A DNA stretch of 64,000 bases from Neorhizobium galegae. GTDB lineage: Bacteria; Pseudomonadota; Alphaproteobacteria; Rhizobiales; Rhizobiaceae. The notes beneath the pieces are model-generated. The model saw nothing but the letters and a program-made list of their open reading frames with translations. It ran no database searches and was not told the DNA's origin. The stretch lies in NCBI RefSeq assembly GCF_017877135.1, contig NZ_JAGIPH010000001.1:1364001-1428000 (forward strand), given 5' to 3'. Positions 1-8,926 of the stretch are shown piece after piece. Position 1 is the first letter of the stretch; each line of letters starts with the position of its first letter. The position numbers and the translations under genes were made by a program.

Positions 1-146
1 CGCGCCAAAAGCGAATTTGGTTGCGAGGTCGTGGCACGGCGGGAGCAAAGGCCCGTCTTTGACATGCTTGCGTCACAGCTTTCCGCTAGCAGCAGGCACG
101 CGATCCGTTAGACTTTCCCGCAGCAACAGAAGTGATTCCCCCGCCC

Positions 147-863
147 GTGCGTTACGCCGTCTATTTCACGCCTCCCCAGGATGACCCGTTGACCCGCGCC
201 GCCGTTGCATGGCTTGGACGCGATGCCTTTGCCGGCCCCGCGATGACACCGCCTTCCGATGCAGGCATGGCGCTTTCCGATTGGGAGGCGCTGACGGCCG
301 ATCCGCGCCGCTATGGCTTTCATGCGACTCTGAAAGCGCCCTTCACGCTCGCCGAAGGCTGCAGCCCGGCAGACCTTGAAGCAGCCTTCGAACGTTTTTG
401 CGCGCAAGCGGCGCCGGTCGTCATCCCGAAGCTGGTGCTTGCGCAACTTGGTCCTTTCTTTGCCCTGGTGCCCGAGATCGGATCGTCAGAGAGCGTGGAT
501 AACCTCTGCGCGGCCGTGGTCGAGGCGTTCGAGCCGTTTCGCGCAGCGCTTTCGCCGGAAGACATTGCACGGCGTCGCCCCGAGCGACTGACGGAGCGGC
601 AGCGCGCCCATCTCGATCGCTGGGGCTATCCGTATGTCTTTGATGAATTCCGCTTTCACATGACGCTGACCGGCCCCGTTGCCGAAGCAGATCAACCGCG
701 CATGCGCGATCTTCTCACAGAACGTTTTTCAGCCTTCACCGACCGCCCCCTGCCCGTTTCCCATCTCGGCCTGTCGGTCGAACCGGAACGCGGCGCCGCC
801 TTTGCCATTGCGCGCCTTGCGCCGTTGTCCGGCAAGGCGAACACCGGAGAGACCATCGCATGA
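147..863 (+). CDS. 2H-phosphoesterase-like phosphonate-locus protein (DUF1045)
   Basis: Protein of about 238 residues with two H-x-T-L motifs, HATL near residue 59 and HMTL near residue 171, the paired signature of 2H phosphoesterases. It matches the DUF1045 family that accompanies C-P lyase operons. The gene overlaps phnM by 4 bases, so the two are co-translated. I chose the GTG at 147 because family members begin with an RYA-YFTPP block; a GTG at 132 in the same frame would add five residues. Neither start has a strong ribosome site. A role in hydrolysing a cyclic phosphate made during phosphonate breakdown is inference from the fold and neighbours. Upstream phn genes would lie outside the window. 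Confidence 0.85.
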   Translation: MRYAVYFTPPQDDPLTRAAVAWLGRDAFAGPAMTPPSDAGMALSDWEALTADPRRYGFHATLKAPFTLAEGCSPADLEAAFERFCAQAAPVVIPKLVLAQLGPFFALVPEIGSSESVDNLCAAVVEAFEPFRAALSPEDIARRRPERLTERQRAHLDRWGYPYVFDEFRFHMTLTGPVAEADQPRMRDLLTERFSAFTDRPLPVSHLGLSVEPERGAAFAIARLAPLSGKANTGETIA

Positions 864-1999
864 GCCACGAACTGATCCTGACCAATGCCCGCGTGGTGCT
901 TGAAGACCAGATGCTGGACGGCACCGTTCAGGTCAAAGGCGGCCTGATTGCCGATATCAGCGAAGGCCGCACGACAATCGGCGAGGACATGGATGGCGAC
1001 TACCTGATCCCGGGTCTGGTGGAACTGCACACCGACCATCTGGAGACCCATTATTCGCCCCGTCCCGGCGTGCGTTGGGACACGACCTCGGCCATCCAGT
1101 CGCATGACGCGCAGATCGCCACCTCCGGCATTACCACGGTGCTCGACTGCCTGCGGCTGGGCTCGGATGAAGACAGCGGTTTTGCGCGTGGCGACATGCG
1201 CGCCCTGGCCGATGCCATTGCGGCCGCCGACGCGGCCGGACGCTTGCGGGCCGACCACCTGATCCACCTGCGCTGCGAGGTTCCCTGCGCCGACGTGCTG
1301 GAACAGTTTTCCGATTTCGAGGGTGATCCCCGGGTCCGGCTTGCCTCGCTGATGGATCATGCGCCCGGCCAGCGACAGTTCCAGTCGCTCGACCAGTATA
1401 TCTTCTTCTACAAGAAGAAGCGCGGCATGACGGACGAGGCCTTTGATGCCTTTATCGAACGGCGCATGGCCGCATCGGCGCAGTATTCCGCGCCCCACCG
1501 CGATGCGATTGCCGCCCGCTGTGCGGCGCTTGGCATTACCGTTGCAAGCCATGACGACGCGACGCTTGCGCATGTGGCCGAAGCGGAAGGCCACGGTGTG
1601 CGCCTTGCGGAGTTTCCGACAAGCGAAGCTGCGGCCAAGGCTTCGCATGCGGCCGGCATGAGCGTGCTGATGGGCGCGCCGAATGTCGTGCGCGGACAGT
1701 CGCATTCCGGAAATATCGCCGCGCGCGATCTGGCAGAGCTCGGCGTTCTCGATGTCCTGTCGTCCGATTATGTGCCGTTCAGCCTGCTGCACGCGCCCTT
1801 TATCCTTGCCGACACGGTGGAGGGGCTTAGCCTGCCGCAGGCGATTGCCATGGTGAGCGCGACGCCGGCCAGAACCGTCAACCTCAACGATCGCGGCCGA
1901 ATCGCAGCCGGACTTCGGGCAGATCTCGTGCGCGTGCATCGCAGCCATGGCGTGCCGATCACCCGCGCCGTATGGCGCAGCGGCCGGCGGGTTGCCTGA
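860..1999 (+). CDS. phnM: alpha-D-ribose 1-methylphosphonate 5-triphosphate diphosphatase PhnM
   Basis: Amidohydrolase-fold protein of 379 residues, the usual PhnM length. PhnM removes pyrophosphate from ribose 1-methylphosphonate 5-triphosphate, giving the C-P lyase substrate. Visible marks are the metal-binding segment ELHTDHLE near residue 55, the run of conserved His and Asp residues such as SHDDATLAH, the SDYVPFSLLHAP block, and a C-terminal GLRADLVRVH segment typical of cytosolic amidohydrolases. The start overlaps the preceding DUF1045 gene (ATGA) and the stop overlaps the phnN start, so all three sit in one operon for organophosphonate use. Confidence 0.96.
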   Translation: MSHELILTNARVVLEDQMLDGTVQVKGGLIADISEGRTTIGEDMDGDYLIPGLVELHTDHLETHYSPRPGVRWDTTSAIQSHDAQIATSGITTVLDCLRLGSDEDSGFARGDMRALADAIAAADAAGRLRADHLIHLRCEVPCADVLEQFSDFEGDPRVRLASLMDHAPGQRQFQSLDQYIFFYKKKRGMTDEAFDAFIERRMAASAQYSAPHRDAIAARCAALGITVASHDDATLAHVAEAEGHGVRLAEFPTSEAAAKASHAAGMSVLMGAPNVVRGQSHSGNIAARDLAELGVLDVLSSDYVPFSLLHAPFILADTVEGLSLPQAIAMVSATPARTVNLNDRGRIAAGLRADLVRVHRSHGVPITRAVWRSGRRVA

Positions 2000-2625
2000 T
2001 GCAAAAGCCACCCGCGAGAGAGACCGCGACGGTCGGAGGCACGATGGCGGTGGTCGTCGGCCCGAGCGGCGCCGGCAAGGACACGCTGATCGGCTATGCC
2101 GCGGCCTATTTTACGCGTGATCCGCGCGTGTCCTTCGTGCGCCGGTGCATTACCCGCGATGCCTCCGCCGGCGGCGAAGACCATGAGGGGATGACGCCCG
2201 AGGGCTTTCTCGCCGCAGAGCAGGCCGGCGAATTTGCGGTGTCCTGGCATGCGCACGGCCTTCATTACGGCATTCCGCGCCGCACGAAGGAGGCGCTCGC
2301 GGCCGGCCAGCTTCTGGTTGCCAACGGCTCGCGCTCGGCGCTGCCGCTATTTCAGGCGGCCTATGACCGGCTTCTGGTGATCAACATCACGGCTCGCCCG
2401 GACATACTGGCCGAACGGCTGATGGCGCGCGGGCGCGAAACACGCGACGACATCCTCGCCCGGCTGCAGCGCGCAACGCTGCCGCTTTCCGGAGATTACC
2501 GGGTCGCCACGATCGACAACAGCGACAGCGTCGAAAAGGCCGGCGCGGAACTGGTGGGAATTCTGACGGAAAACCTGACACCCCCCTCGAATCAGCCAGT
2601 AGAAGTGGTCGAGGCTTCGCGTTAA
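1999..2625 (+). CDS. phnN: ribose 1,5-bisphosphate phosphokinase PhnN
   Basis: Small P-loop kinase of 208 residues that phosphorylates ribose 1,5-bisphosphate to PRPP, the last step that returns the sugar of the C-P lyase pathway to metabolism. The Walker A motif GPSGAGKDT lies at residues 21-29, followed by FVRRCITRD and the segment SWHAHGLHYGIP seen in PhnN and guanylate-kinase-like proteins. I use the ATG at 1999 because it overlaps the phnM stop codon (TGATG), a typical coupled start; an upstream in-frame start at 1972 would overlap phnM by 28 bases. Confidence 0.95.
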   Translation: MQKPPARETATVGGTMAVVVGPSGAGKDTLIGYAAAYFTRDPRVSFVRRCITRDASAGGEDHEGMTPEGFLAAEQAGEFAVSWHAHGLHYGIPRRTKEALAAGQLLVANGSRSALPLFQAAYDRLLVINITARPDILAERLMARGRETRDDILARLQRATLPLSGDYRVATIDNSDSVEKAGAELVGILTENLTPPSNQPVEVVEASR

Positions 2626-2641
2626 AGTATTCAGAATACTT
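2625..2641. promoter_or_regulatory. 17-bp perfect dyad at the phnN stop, possible operator
   Basis: The sequence aagtattcagaatactt is a perfect inverted repeat with 8-base arms and a single central base. It starts on the last base of the phnN stop codon and lies 37 bases before the next gene. It has no T-tract, so it reads better as a protein-binding site for the small downstream gene than as a terminator. The binding protein is unknown. Confidence 0.35.
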
Positions 2642-2678
2642 CTTTGCGCCTTTTGGTGTAGACGCGAAGGGAAGCGGC

Positions 2679-2963
2679 ATGACCACGATCAGTGCTGTCT
2701 ACGATCCCTCCCACGATCCTTTGGCCGCGCTTGAAGCACGGATGGTGGTGCTCGAGATCGTTACAATGTCGGCGCTTGCGATGGCGCTCGACACGTCGGA
2801 TCCCGTGCAGGCCAGCAGCCTCGCCGACCTCATCCTGGAAACCGTTGACCAGCGCTGCGGCGAACTGCGTCTTTCGCAGGAAAGTCGCAACACGGCGGCA
2901 AACTATGCGCGCGCGCTTCTGGCGACGGCGCTGGCATCGCTTTACCCTGCCCAGGCCCACTGA
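2679..2963 (+). CDS. small conserved-looking protein of unknown function
   Basis: Predicted 94-residue protein, mostly helical by composition, with an Ala/Leu-rich middle and the segment ETVDQRCGELRLSQES. No family was recognised. The ATG at 2679 has a purine-rich site (gaagggaagcgg) in front, and codon use matches the neighbouring genes. It lies 53 bases after phnN and converges on polA. A 17-bp dyad stands just upstream, so it may be regulated separately from the phn operon. No signal peptide or clear membrane segment is seen. Confidence 0.7.
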   Translation: MTTISAVYDPSHDPLAALEARMVVLEIVTMSALAMALDTSDPVQASSLADLILETVDQRCGELRLSQESRNTAANYARALLATALASLYPAQAH

Positions 2964-3027
2964 CAGCACTGAAAGCCCTCCCGCAGGGCGGGGGAGCGCC
3001 CTCACCCCCGGCGAGCAGGGGTCATAT

Positions 3028-6024
3028 TCAGTGTGCCTCGTCCCAGTTGAGGGCCGCGCGCGCGTCCACCTTCAGCGGCACGCGCATGTCAAGCGCCGGG
3101 AGCGCCGCATGCTCCATGGTGCGAACGATGAGCGGCATGGCTTCGTCGATCGCCTCGTCCTCGACCTCGAAGATCAGTTCGTCATGCACCTGCAGCAGCA
3201 TGCGCACCTTCTCGCCAAGGCCCGCCTTCTGCAGCACCGGCTCCACCTGGATCATTGCCCGGCGGATGACATCGGCGGCCGATCCCTGGATCGGCGCATT
3301 GATGGCCGCACGCTCGTTGAAGGCGCGCACCGACGGATTGGAGGACTTGATTTCCGGATAATGCGCCCGGCGCCCGAAAATGGTTTCCACATAGCCATGC
3401 TCGCGGGCAAAGGCCTTCGTCTGATCCATGTAATCGCGGATGCCGGGGAAGCGCTCGAAATATTTCTTGATGTATTCGCCCGCTTCCGAACGCTCGATCG
3501 ACAGCTGGTTGGCAAGACCGAAGGCGGAAATGCCGTAGATGATGCCGAAATTGATCGCTTTGGCCCGGCGCCGAATGTCCGATGGCATGCCGTCCACCGG
3601 CACACCGAACATTTCCGAGGCCGTCATGGCATGGATGTCGATGCCATCGGCAAAGGCCTGGCGCAGCTGCGGAATATCGGCGACGTGGGCGAGCACGCGC
3701 AGTTCGATCTGGCTGTAATCGGCCGACAGCAGCTTGTGGCCGGGAGTCGAGATGAAGGCGGTGCGGATCTTGCGGCCTTCGGCATTGCGCACCGGAATAT
3801 TCTGCAGGTTCGGCTCCGAGGAGGACAGCCGTCCCGTGGAGGTTGCCGCCATGGAATAGCCGGTATGCACCCTCTTCGTTTCGGGATGCACATAGCCCGG
3901 AAGCGCGTCCGTATAGGTGGACTTGAGCTTGGTCAGCTGGCGCCAGTCGACAATTCTGCGTGGCAGGTCGAGCCCTTGCGCTGCCAGATCCTCCAGCACC
4001 TGCGCCGACGTGGACCATTGGCCGGTCTTGGTCTTGGCGCCCCCCGGCAGGCTCATCTTGCCGAACAGGATATCGCCCAGCTGCTTGGGCGAGCCGATGT
4101 TGAAGCGCTCGCCGGCCAGCTCATAGATCTCGTCCTCGAAAGCCGCGGCCTTCTGCGCAAGCTCGCCGGAGAGGCGCGACAGGATCTGCCGGTCGATGGT
4201 GATGCCGCGCTCTTCCATATGGGCAAGCACCGGCACAAGCGGCCGCTCCAGGCGCTCATAGACGCGCGTCAGCCCATCGGCGGCAAGCCGAGGCTTCAGC
4301 ACGAGCCAGAGCCGCAGCGTCACGTCGGCATCTTCAGCCGCATAGGCGGTTGCCTTGTCGATCTCCACCCGGTCGAAGCTGACGGAGGATTTGCCCGACC
4401 CGGTGACATCCTTGTAGGCGATCGGCGTGTGGCCGAGCCAGCGCTCCGACAGGCTGTCCATGCCGTGATTGCCCTGGCCCGCTTCCAGCACATAGGAGAT
4501 CAGCATCGTATCGTCGAAGCCGGCCAGCGTGATGCCGTGCCGCTTCATGACGAGATAATCATATTTGAGGTTCTGCGCGACCTTCAGCACGGACGGATCT
4601 TCCAGCAGATCCTTCAGAAGCGCCAGCGCCTCGCCCATGGGGATCTGGCCATCGACGAGCTTCAGCCCCTCGCTGAACAGATCCTCGCCGCCGCTGCGGT
4701 GGCCAAGCGGCACATAAGCGGCACGGATGACGGCAGACGCGGGCGACGCGCGATTGTCCTGCACGGCAAGCGACACGCCGACCAGCTCCGCCCGCATCGG
4801 GTCAAGCGAGGTGGTTTCCGTATCGAAGGCCACCACGCCGGTTTCGCGCGCGCTGGCAATCCAGGTTTTCAGCGTCTCGACATCGCGGATGGCGACATAG
4901 GTGGAATGGTCGATCTTGGCGGCTGAAAACGCTTCATGGCGGGACGCGGCAATCTCGGCTGCCCGAGTGCCATCGCCTGCCGGCTCGCTCAAGGCAGACT
5001 GCGGGGCGGATGTCGCTGCACTTCCATCAGCCAGAAGGTCCTGCGAATGCTCGGCACCGGGATCAAGATCCGGCCCGTGGGCGGCCGGCCCCCATTCCAC
5101 CTGGATTTCGGAGGGCTCGATCGCGCCTGCATCGCAGTCGCAGGCATCGGCGACGCGCCGCGTCAGCGTGCCGAATTCCATCGCCTTGAGGAAACCGACG
5201 AGTTTTGGCCCGTCCTGCTTTTCCAGAACCAGCGCATCGAGCGGCAGATCGAGCGGCACATCGGTGCGCAGTTCCACCAGCCGGCGCGACAGGCGGGCAA
5301 GCTCCGCATTCGCCACGATATTCTCGCGCCGCTTGACCTGCTTGATCTCGGAGGCGCGGGCAAGAAGCGTTTCCAGATCGCCGAACTCTTCCAGAAGCTG
5401 GGCCGCCGTCTTCGGGCCGATGCCGGGAATGCCCGGGACATTGTCCACCGAATCGCCCACCAGCGCCTGCAGGTCGATCATCTTGTCCGGGGTGACACCC
5501 CATTTCTCGATGACATCGGGAATGCCGATCTGCTTGTCCTTCATGCTGTCGTACATATGGACGTTCGGCGTCACCAGCTGCATCAGATCCTTGTCGGAGG
5601 AGATGATGGTCACATCGGCGCCGATGGCTTCGGCGGCGCGGGCATAGGTGGCGATGATATCGTCGGCCTCAAAACCTTCCGTCTCGATGCAGGGCAGGTT
5701 GAAGGCGCGTGTCGCCTGGCGGATCAGGCCGAACTGCGGCACCAGCTCTTCCGGCGGCGCCGAACGATTGGCCTTGTAGTCCGCATAGAGATCCTTGCGG
5801 AAGGTCTTCGACGAATAGTCGAAGATCACGGCGAAATGCGTCGGCGTCACACCCACATTGGTGTCGCGCGCATTGGTCAGAAGCTTCCACAGCATGTTGC
5901 AGAAACCGGACACGGCGCCGACCGGCAGTCCGTCGGTCTTGCGCGTCAGCGGCGGCAAAGCGTGAAAGGCCCGGAAGATGAAGCCGGAGCCGTCGACAAG
6001 GAAGAGATGATCGCCTTTTTTCAT
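3028..6024 (-). CDS. polA: DNA polymerase I
   Basis: Full-length Pol I of 998 residues that fills gaps and removes RNA primers. The N-terminal 5'-3' exonuclease starts MKKGDHLFLVDGSGFIFRAF and includes DSVDNVPGIPGIGPKTA. The 3'-5' exonuclease domain keeps the catalytic VAFDTETTSLDP motif, so proofreading is probably active. The polymerase domain shows motif A (DYSQIELRVLAH), motif B (RRRAKAINFGIIYG) and motif C (QVHDELIFEV). The ATG at 6024 was chosen because it begins the conserved MKKGDHLFL block; the open frame extends 29 codons further upstream without conserved sequence. The stop converges on the small gene at 2679-2963. Confidence 0.98.
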   Translation of the reverse strand: MKKGDHLFLVDGSGFIFRAFHALPPLTRKTDGLPVGAVSGFCNMLWKLLTNARDTNVGVTPTHFAVIFDYSSKTFRKDLYADYKANRSAPPEELVPQFGLIRQATRAFNLPCIETEGFEADDIIATYARAAEAIGADVTIISSDKDLMQLVTPNVHMYDSMKDKQIGIPDVIEKWGVTPDKMIDLQALVGDSVDNVPGIPGIGPKTAAQLLEEFGDLETLLARASEIKQVKRRENIVANAELARLSRRLVELRTDVPLDLPLDALVLEKQDGPKLVGFLKAMEFGTLTRRVADACDCDAGAIEPSEIQVEWGPAAHGPDLDPGAEHSQDLLADGSAATSAPQSALSEPAGDGTRAAEIAASRHEAFSAAKIDHSTYVAIRDVETLKTWIASARETGVVAFDTETTSLDPMRAELVGVSLAVQDNRASPASAVIRAAYVPLGHRSGGEDLFSEGLKLVDGQIPMGEALALLKDLLEDPSVLKVAQNLKYDYLVMKRHGITLAGFDDTMLISYVLEAGQGNHGMDSLSERWLGHTPIAYKDVTGSGKSSVSFDRVEIDKATAYAAEDADVTLRLWLVLKPRLAADGLTRVYERLERPLVPVLAHMEERGITIDRQILSRLSGELAQKAAAFEDEIYELAGERFNIGSPKQLGDILFGKMSLPGGAKTKTGQWSTSAQVLEDLAAQGLDLPRRIVDWRQLTKLKSTYTDALPGYVHPETKRVHTGYSMAATSTGRLSSSEPNLQNIPVRNAEGRKIRTAFISTPGHKLLSADYSQIELRVLAHVADIPQLRQAFADGIDIHAMTASEMFGVPVDGMPSDIRRRAKAINFGIIYGISAFGLANQLSIERSEAGEYIKKYFERFPGIRDYMDQTKAFAREHGYVETIFGRRAHYPEIKSSNPSVRAFNERAAINAPIQGSAADVIRRAMIQVEPVLQKAGLGEKVRMLLQVHDELIFEVEDEAIDEAMPLIVRTMEHAALPALDMRVPLKVDARAALNWDEAH

Positions 6025-6117
6025 GGCCGATGGATAGCGCGATGCGGCGCAAAGGTCCATTGCGGGCGGGCCGGGGCCTCTATAAAAGTAGCCATCCTTT
6101 TGCCGGAACACAGTCCC

Positions 6118-6489
6118 ATGACATCACGCGATATCGTTTCTGCCTACGCGGCGCCTGCGGGCCTTGCTGTCTTCGTCGGCCTCCTGTGCCGGCTCGAGGG
6201 GGCTCCGCCGGCCATGACGTTCCACAAGATCCTGATCGCCCTTCTCCTGCCCATGGCCTGGCGCGGCCTGCGGGGCTTCTTTCCGCCGGAAAAGGATGCC
6301 ACGCGCAGCTGGCCGGCGGAGGTGGAATTCCAGCTTCTCTCAGCCTGCGTCACCGGCGCCTTCTTCGTTCTCATCGCTACGCCCGAAATGGGCCACAACG
6401 TGGTGCGCCAGATCCTGATGTTTGCCCTGTTCGTTCTCATTGCCCTGCCGCTGCAGCTGTTTTTCAGCTGGCGCAAACGCCGCTCCTGA
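6118..6489 (+). CDS. small multi-spanning membrane protein
   Basis: Predicted 123-residue protein with three or four hydrophobic segments: AAPAGLAVFVGLLCRLEG, FHKILIALLLPMAWRGLRGFF, LLSACVTGAFFVLIAT and ILMFALFVLIALPLQLFFSW. The end is basic (WRKRRS), suggesting a cytoplasmic tail. It is divergent from polA with only about 93 bases between the two starts. No family was recognised. The ATG at 6118 is the first start in the part of the frame that is not antisense to polA. Confidence 0.7.
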   Translation: MTSRDIVSAYAAPAGLAVFVGLLCRLEGAPPAMTFHKILIALLLPMAWRGLRGFFPPEKDATRSWPAEVEFQLLSACVTGAFFVLIATPEMGHNVVRQILMFALFVLIALPLQLFFSWRKRRS

Positions 6490-6854
6490 ACACGAAGCCT
6501 TCACCGGAACGTGACCTCGCCCTCGCCGGGGCCGCCCTTGAAAAGGCGCCGGACCGCGGCCATTTCCTGTTCACCGGCACTGATCATGCCGCAGTCTGGC
6601 AGCCGGCTTGTCCCCCAGCCGCACCAGACCGGACAAAGGCCTTATCCCCCTCTCCGGGCCTTTGTCCCTCTCTCTGACCGCCACGGCTTCCCCTCCCGGC
6701 CGTGGCGGTTTTACTTTGCTGGCCTCGGCCGTTGCTGTTGCAAGACTGTCCATCGAAGGATATCGTGCTATTGATCATGCCGTTGCAGTCGCTCGGCACA
6801 CGTTCATTTGCACGCATGTGCTTGTCATTGAAGCGCAGAGGGTTCTGAGCGCAT
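6490..6854 (+). other. intergenic stretch with two strong hairpins, possible small RNA
   Basis: No convincing gene is seen here. Two strong stem-loops stand in series on the plus strand. The first is a perfect 11-bp stem at 6631-6641/6657-6667. The second is a perfect 11-bp stem at 6677-6687/6699-6709 followed by ttttactttg. The second looks like an intrinsic terminator but lies about 190 bases after the preceding stop codon, so either the upstream mRNA has a long structured 3' end or a separate small RNA ends here. Confidence 0.4.
6677..6719 (+). terminator. intrinsic terminator
   Basis: Perfect 11-bp inverted repeat (arms accgccacggc and gccgtggcggt, loop of 11) followed by a T-rich tail, ttttactttg. 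Confidence 0.6.
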
Positions 6855-7295
6855 ATGAGCTTCGAGCGCACGAATTCCGCTCTCTACCTCAGCAGCCAGC
6901 TGGCAAAAGGCCTGGGGCGCGCGCTGCACAAGCGCGCGGCAGCGCTCGGATTCTCTCCCGGCCAGTTTCCGGTTCTGCTCGTGCTCTGGCATGAGGACGG
7001 CCTCACCCAGCGCCAGCTCCTCGACCGGATGGAGGTGGAGCAGGCAACGCTTGCCAATACGCTCGCCCGCATGGAGCGCGATGGACTGATCCTGCGCTCG
7101 CCGCATCCTTGCGACCGACGCGCGCAGATCGTGACGCTGACGGCGCGCGGGCGCGAACTGGAACGTTTTGCCACGGAGGCGGCAACCCTTGCCGATGACG
7201 AGATCTTTGCCGGCTTTCGCACCTTCGAGCGCGAACTGCTGATGGAATACATGCGCATGGCGCTTGCCAATGCGCGCAACCTGCAACGGGATTGA
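6855..7295 (+). CDS. MarR family transcriptional regulator
   Basis: Winged-helix DNA-binding protein of 146 residues. Residues 30-100 hold the MarR core: FPVLLVLWHEDGLTQRQLLD, the recognition-helix region VEQATLANTLARMERDGLI, and the wing with DRRAQIVTLTARG. N- and C-terminal helices form the dimer part. A GAGGG site precedes the ATG. It stands alone between hairpin-rich DNA and a peptidase gene; no adjacent efflux gene shows what it controls, and the ligand is unknown. Confidence 0.92.
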   Translation: MSFERTNSALYLSSQLAKGLGRALHKRAAALGFSPGQFPVLLVLWHEDGLTQRQLLDRMEVEQATLANTLARMERDGLILRSPHPCDRRAQIVTLTARGRELERFATEAATLADDEIFAGFRTFERELLMEYMRMALANARNLQRD

Positions 7296-7436
7296 TTGAC
7301 CACCGCAGCCCATCCCCTCGCCTGCTCTGCCGGCTTCGATAGGCTATCCACATTCCTTGGCTGAGCCAGTTCCCTCGCGCGCGGGAAGGGTCTAACGTGG
7401 CCGCCTTAGACCCGATGACCCCCGCAAGGCTCTCCC

Positions 7437-8819
7437 ATGACAGAACTTTCCCCGATCCTCGCCCAAGCCGACAGCAATCTCACCGCAAGCCTCGAGCGGC
7501 TGTTCGATCTGGTGCGAATCCCCTCCATTTCCACCGATCCGGCCTACAAGCCCGATTGCCGCAAGGCGGCCGAATGGCTGGTGGTGGCTCTTTCGGAGCT
7601 TGGCTTTGAAGCCTCGCTGCGCGACACGCCCGGCCATCCGATGGTGGTTGCCCACCACGCCGCCGGCCGCGCCGACGCTCCGCATGTGCTGTTTTACGGC
7701 CATTACGACGTGCAGCCGGTCGATCCGCTGGAGCTTTGGGAAAGCGATCCTTTCGATCCGAAGGTGAAGGATCTGGGGAATGGCCGCCAGGTGCTGACGG
7801 GCCGTGGCACGTCCGACGACAAGGGCCAGCTGATGACCTTCGTCGAAGCCTGCCGCGCCTACAAGGAAACCGCCGGCGCGCTGCCGGTGCGAATCACCAT
7901 TCTCTTCGAAGGCGAGGAGGAATCCGGCTCGCCATCGCTGAAGCCGTTCCTGGAAGCCAATGCGGACGAGTTGAAGGCCGACTATGCGCTGGTCTGCGAC
8001 ACCAGCATGTGGGATGGCGAAACGCCGGCCATTGCCGCAACGCTGCGCGGCCTCGTAGGCGAGGAGCTGACCGTGACCGCCGCCGACCGCGATCTGCATT
8101 CGGGCCTCTTCGGCGGCGCTGCCGCTAACCCGATCCACATCCTGGCAGAGGTGCTGGCCGGGCTTCGCGACGAGACCGGACGCGTGACGCTGGACGGCTT
8201 TTACGACGGCGTGGAAGAAACGCCGGAAAGCATCAAGGCGAGCTGGAGCACGCTTGGCCGCGACGCCCATAGCTTTCTTGGCGAGGTGGGGCTTTCAGAA
8301 CCCTCCGGCGAAAAGGGGCATTCGGTCTTGGAATTGACCTGGGCGCGGCCGACCTGCGAGGTGAACGGCATCTGGGGCGGTTATACGGGCGAAGGCTTCA
8401 AGACGGTGATTGCCGCCAAGGCATCCGCCAAGGTCTCGTTCCGCCTCGTCGGCACGCAGGACCCGGCAAAGATCCGCGACAGTTTTCGCGCCTATGTCCG
8501 CTCCCGGATCCCGGCCGATTGCAGCGTCGCGTTTCACGAGCACGGCGCCTCGCCCGCCATTCAGCTGTCCTATGATTCGCCGGTGCTCACCAAGGCAAAG
8601 TCGGCCCTTTCCGACGAATGGCCGAAGCCGGCCGTTGTCGTCGGCATGGGCGGCTCCATCCCGATCGTGGGGGATTTCCAGACCTATCTCGGCATGGATT
8701 CGCTGCTGGTCGGCTATGGCCTGATCGATGACCGGATCCATTCCCCGAACGAGAAATACGACCTCGTCTCGTTCCACAAGGGCATCCGTTCCTGGATCCG
8801 CATCCTCGCGGCGCTCTGA
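7437..8819 (+). CDS. M20 family metallopeptidase, probable dipeptidase
   Basis: Cytosolic zinc peptidase of 460 residues in the M20/ArgE/DapE clan. Metal-binding and catalytic segments are visible: LFYGHYDVQPVDP, GRGTSDDKGQ, ILFEGEEESGSPS with the catalytic Glu pair, and DTSMWDGETP. The C-terminal SPNEKYDL block holds another metal-side residue. A dimerisation lid domain lies in the middle, around DLHSGLFGGAAANP. Length and motifs fit the bacterial dipeptidase branch; the exact substrate cannot be read. A 9-bp hairpin without a T-tract follows at 8833-8859. Confidence 0.9.
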   Translation: MTELSPILAQADSNLTASLERLFDLVRIPSISTDPAYKPDCRKAAEWLVVALSELGFEASLRDTPGHPMVVAHHAAGRADAPHVLFYGHYDVQPVDPLELWESDPFDPKVKDLGNGRQVLTGRGTSDDKGQLMTFVEACRAYKETAGALPVRITILFEGEEESGSPSLKPFLEANADELKADYALVCDTSMWDGETPAIAATLRGLVGEELTVTAADRDLHSGLFGGAAANPIHILAEVLAGLRDETGRVTLDGFYDGVEETPESIKASWSTLGRDAHSFLGEVGLSEPSGEKGHSVLELTWARPTCEVNGIWGGYTGEGFKTVIAAKASAKVSFRLVGTQDPAKIRDSFRAYVRSRIPADCSVAFHEHGASPAIQLSYDSPVLTKAKSALSDEWPKPAVVVGMGGSIPIVGDFQTYLGMDSLLVGYGLIDDRIHSPNEKYDLVSFHKGIRSWIRILAAL

Positions 8820-8880
8820 TCGCCGCCGTCGCTGCTCCTCATCCCTGCGGTGAGGAGCAAGGTCTCCGCCTTGAAAAGGC

Positions 8881-8916
8881 TTAAAAAACAAAAAGGCCGG
8901 GACAAGCCCGACCTTT
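8881..8916 (-). terminator. intrinsic terminator of a minus-strand transcript
   Basis: Stem 8892-8901/8907-8916 with a 5-base loop. On the minus strand all ten pairs form, one as U-G, while the plus strand would have a C-A mismatch. The hairpin is followed on the minus strand by tttttgttttttaa, so the transcript comes from the minus strand. Confidence 0.75.
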
Positions 8917-8926
8917 CATTCCCGTC

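Noticed and set aside
57..90. Pho box or promoter before the phosphonate genes
   Set aside because: TTGACA is present, but neither a matching -10 nor two correctly spaced CTGTCAT-like halves could be shown.
692..2011. 439-codon minus-strand frame opposite phnM
   Set aside because: Shadow of phnM; phnM motifs and operon overlaps show the plus strand is coding.
2692..4926. Very long open frame on the plus strand opposite polA (744 codons)
   Set aside because: It is antisense to conserved polA sequence, rich in Arg and His as expected for a GC-rich shadow frame, and has no recognisable domain.
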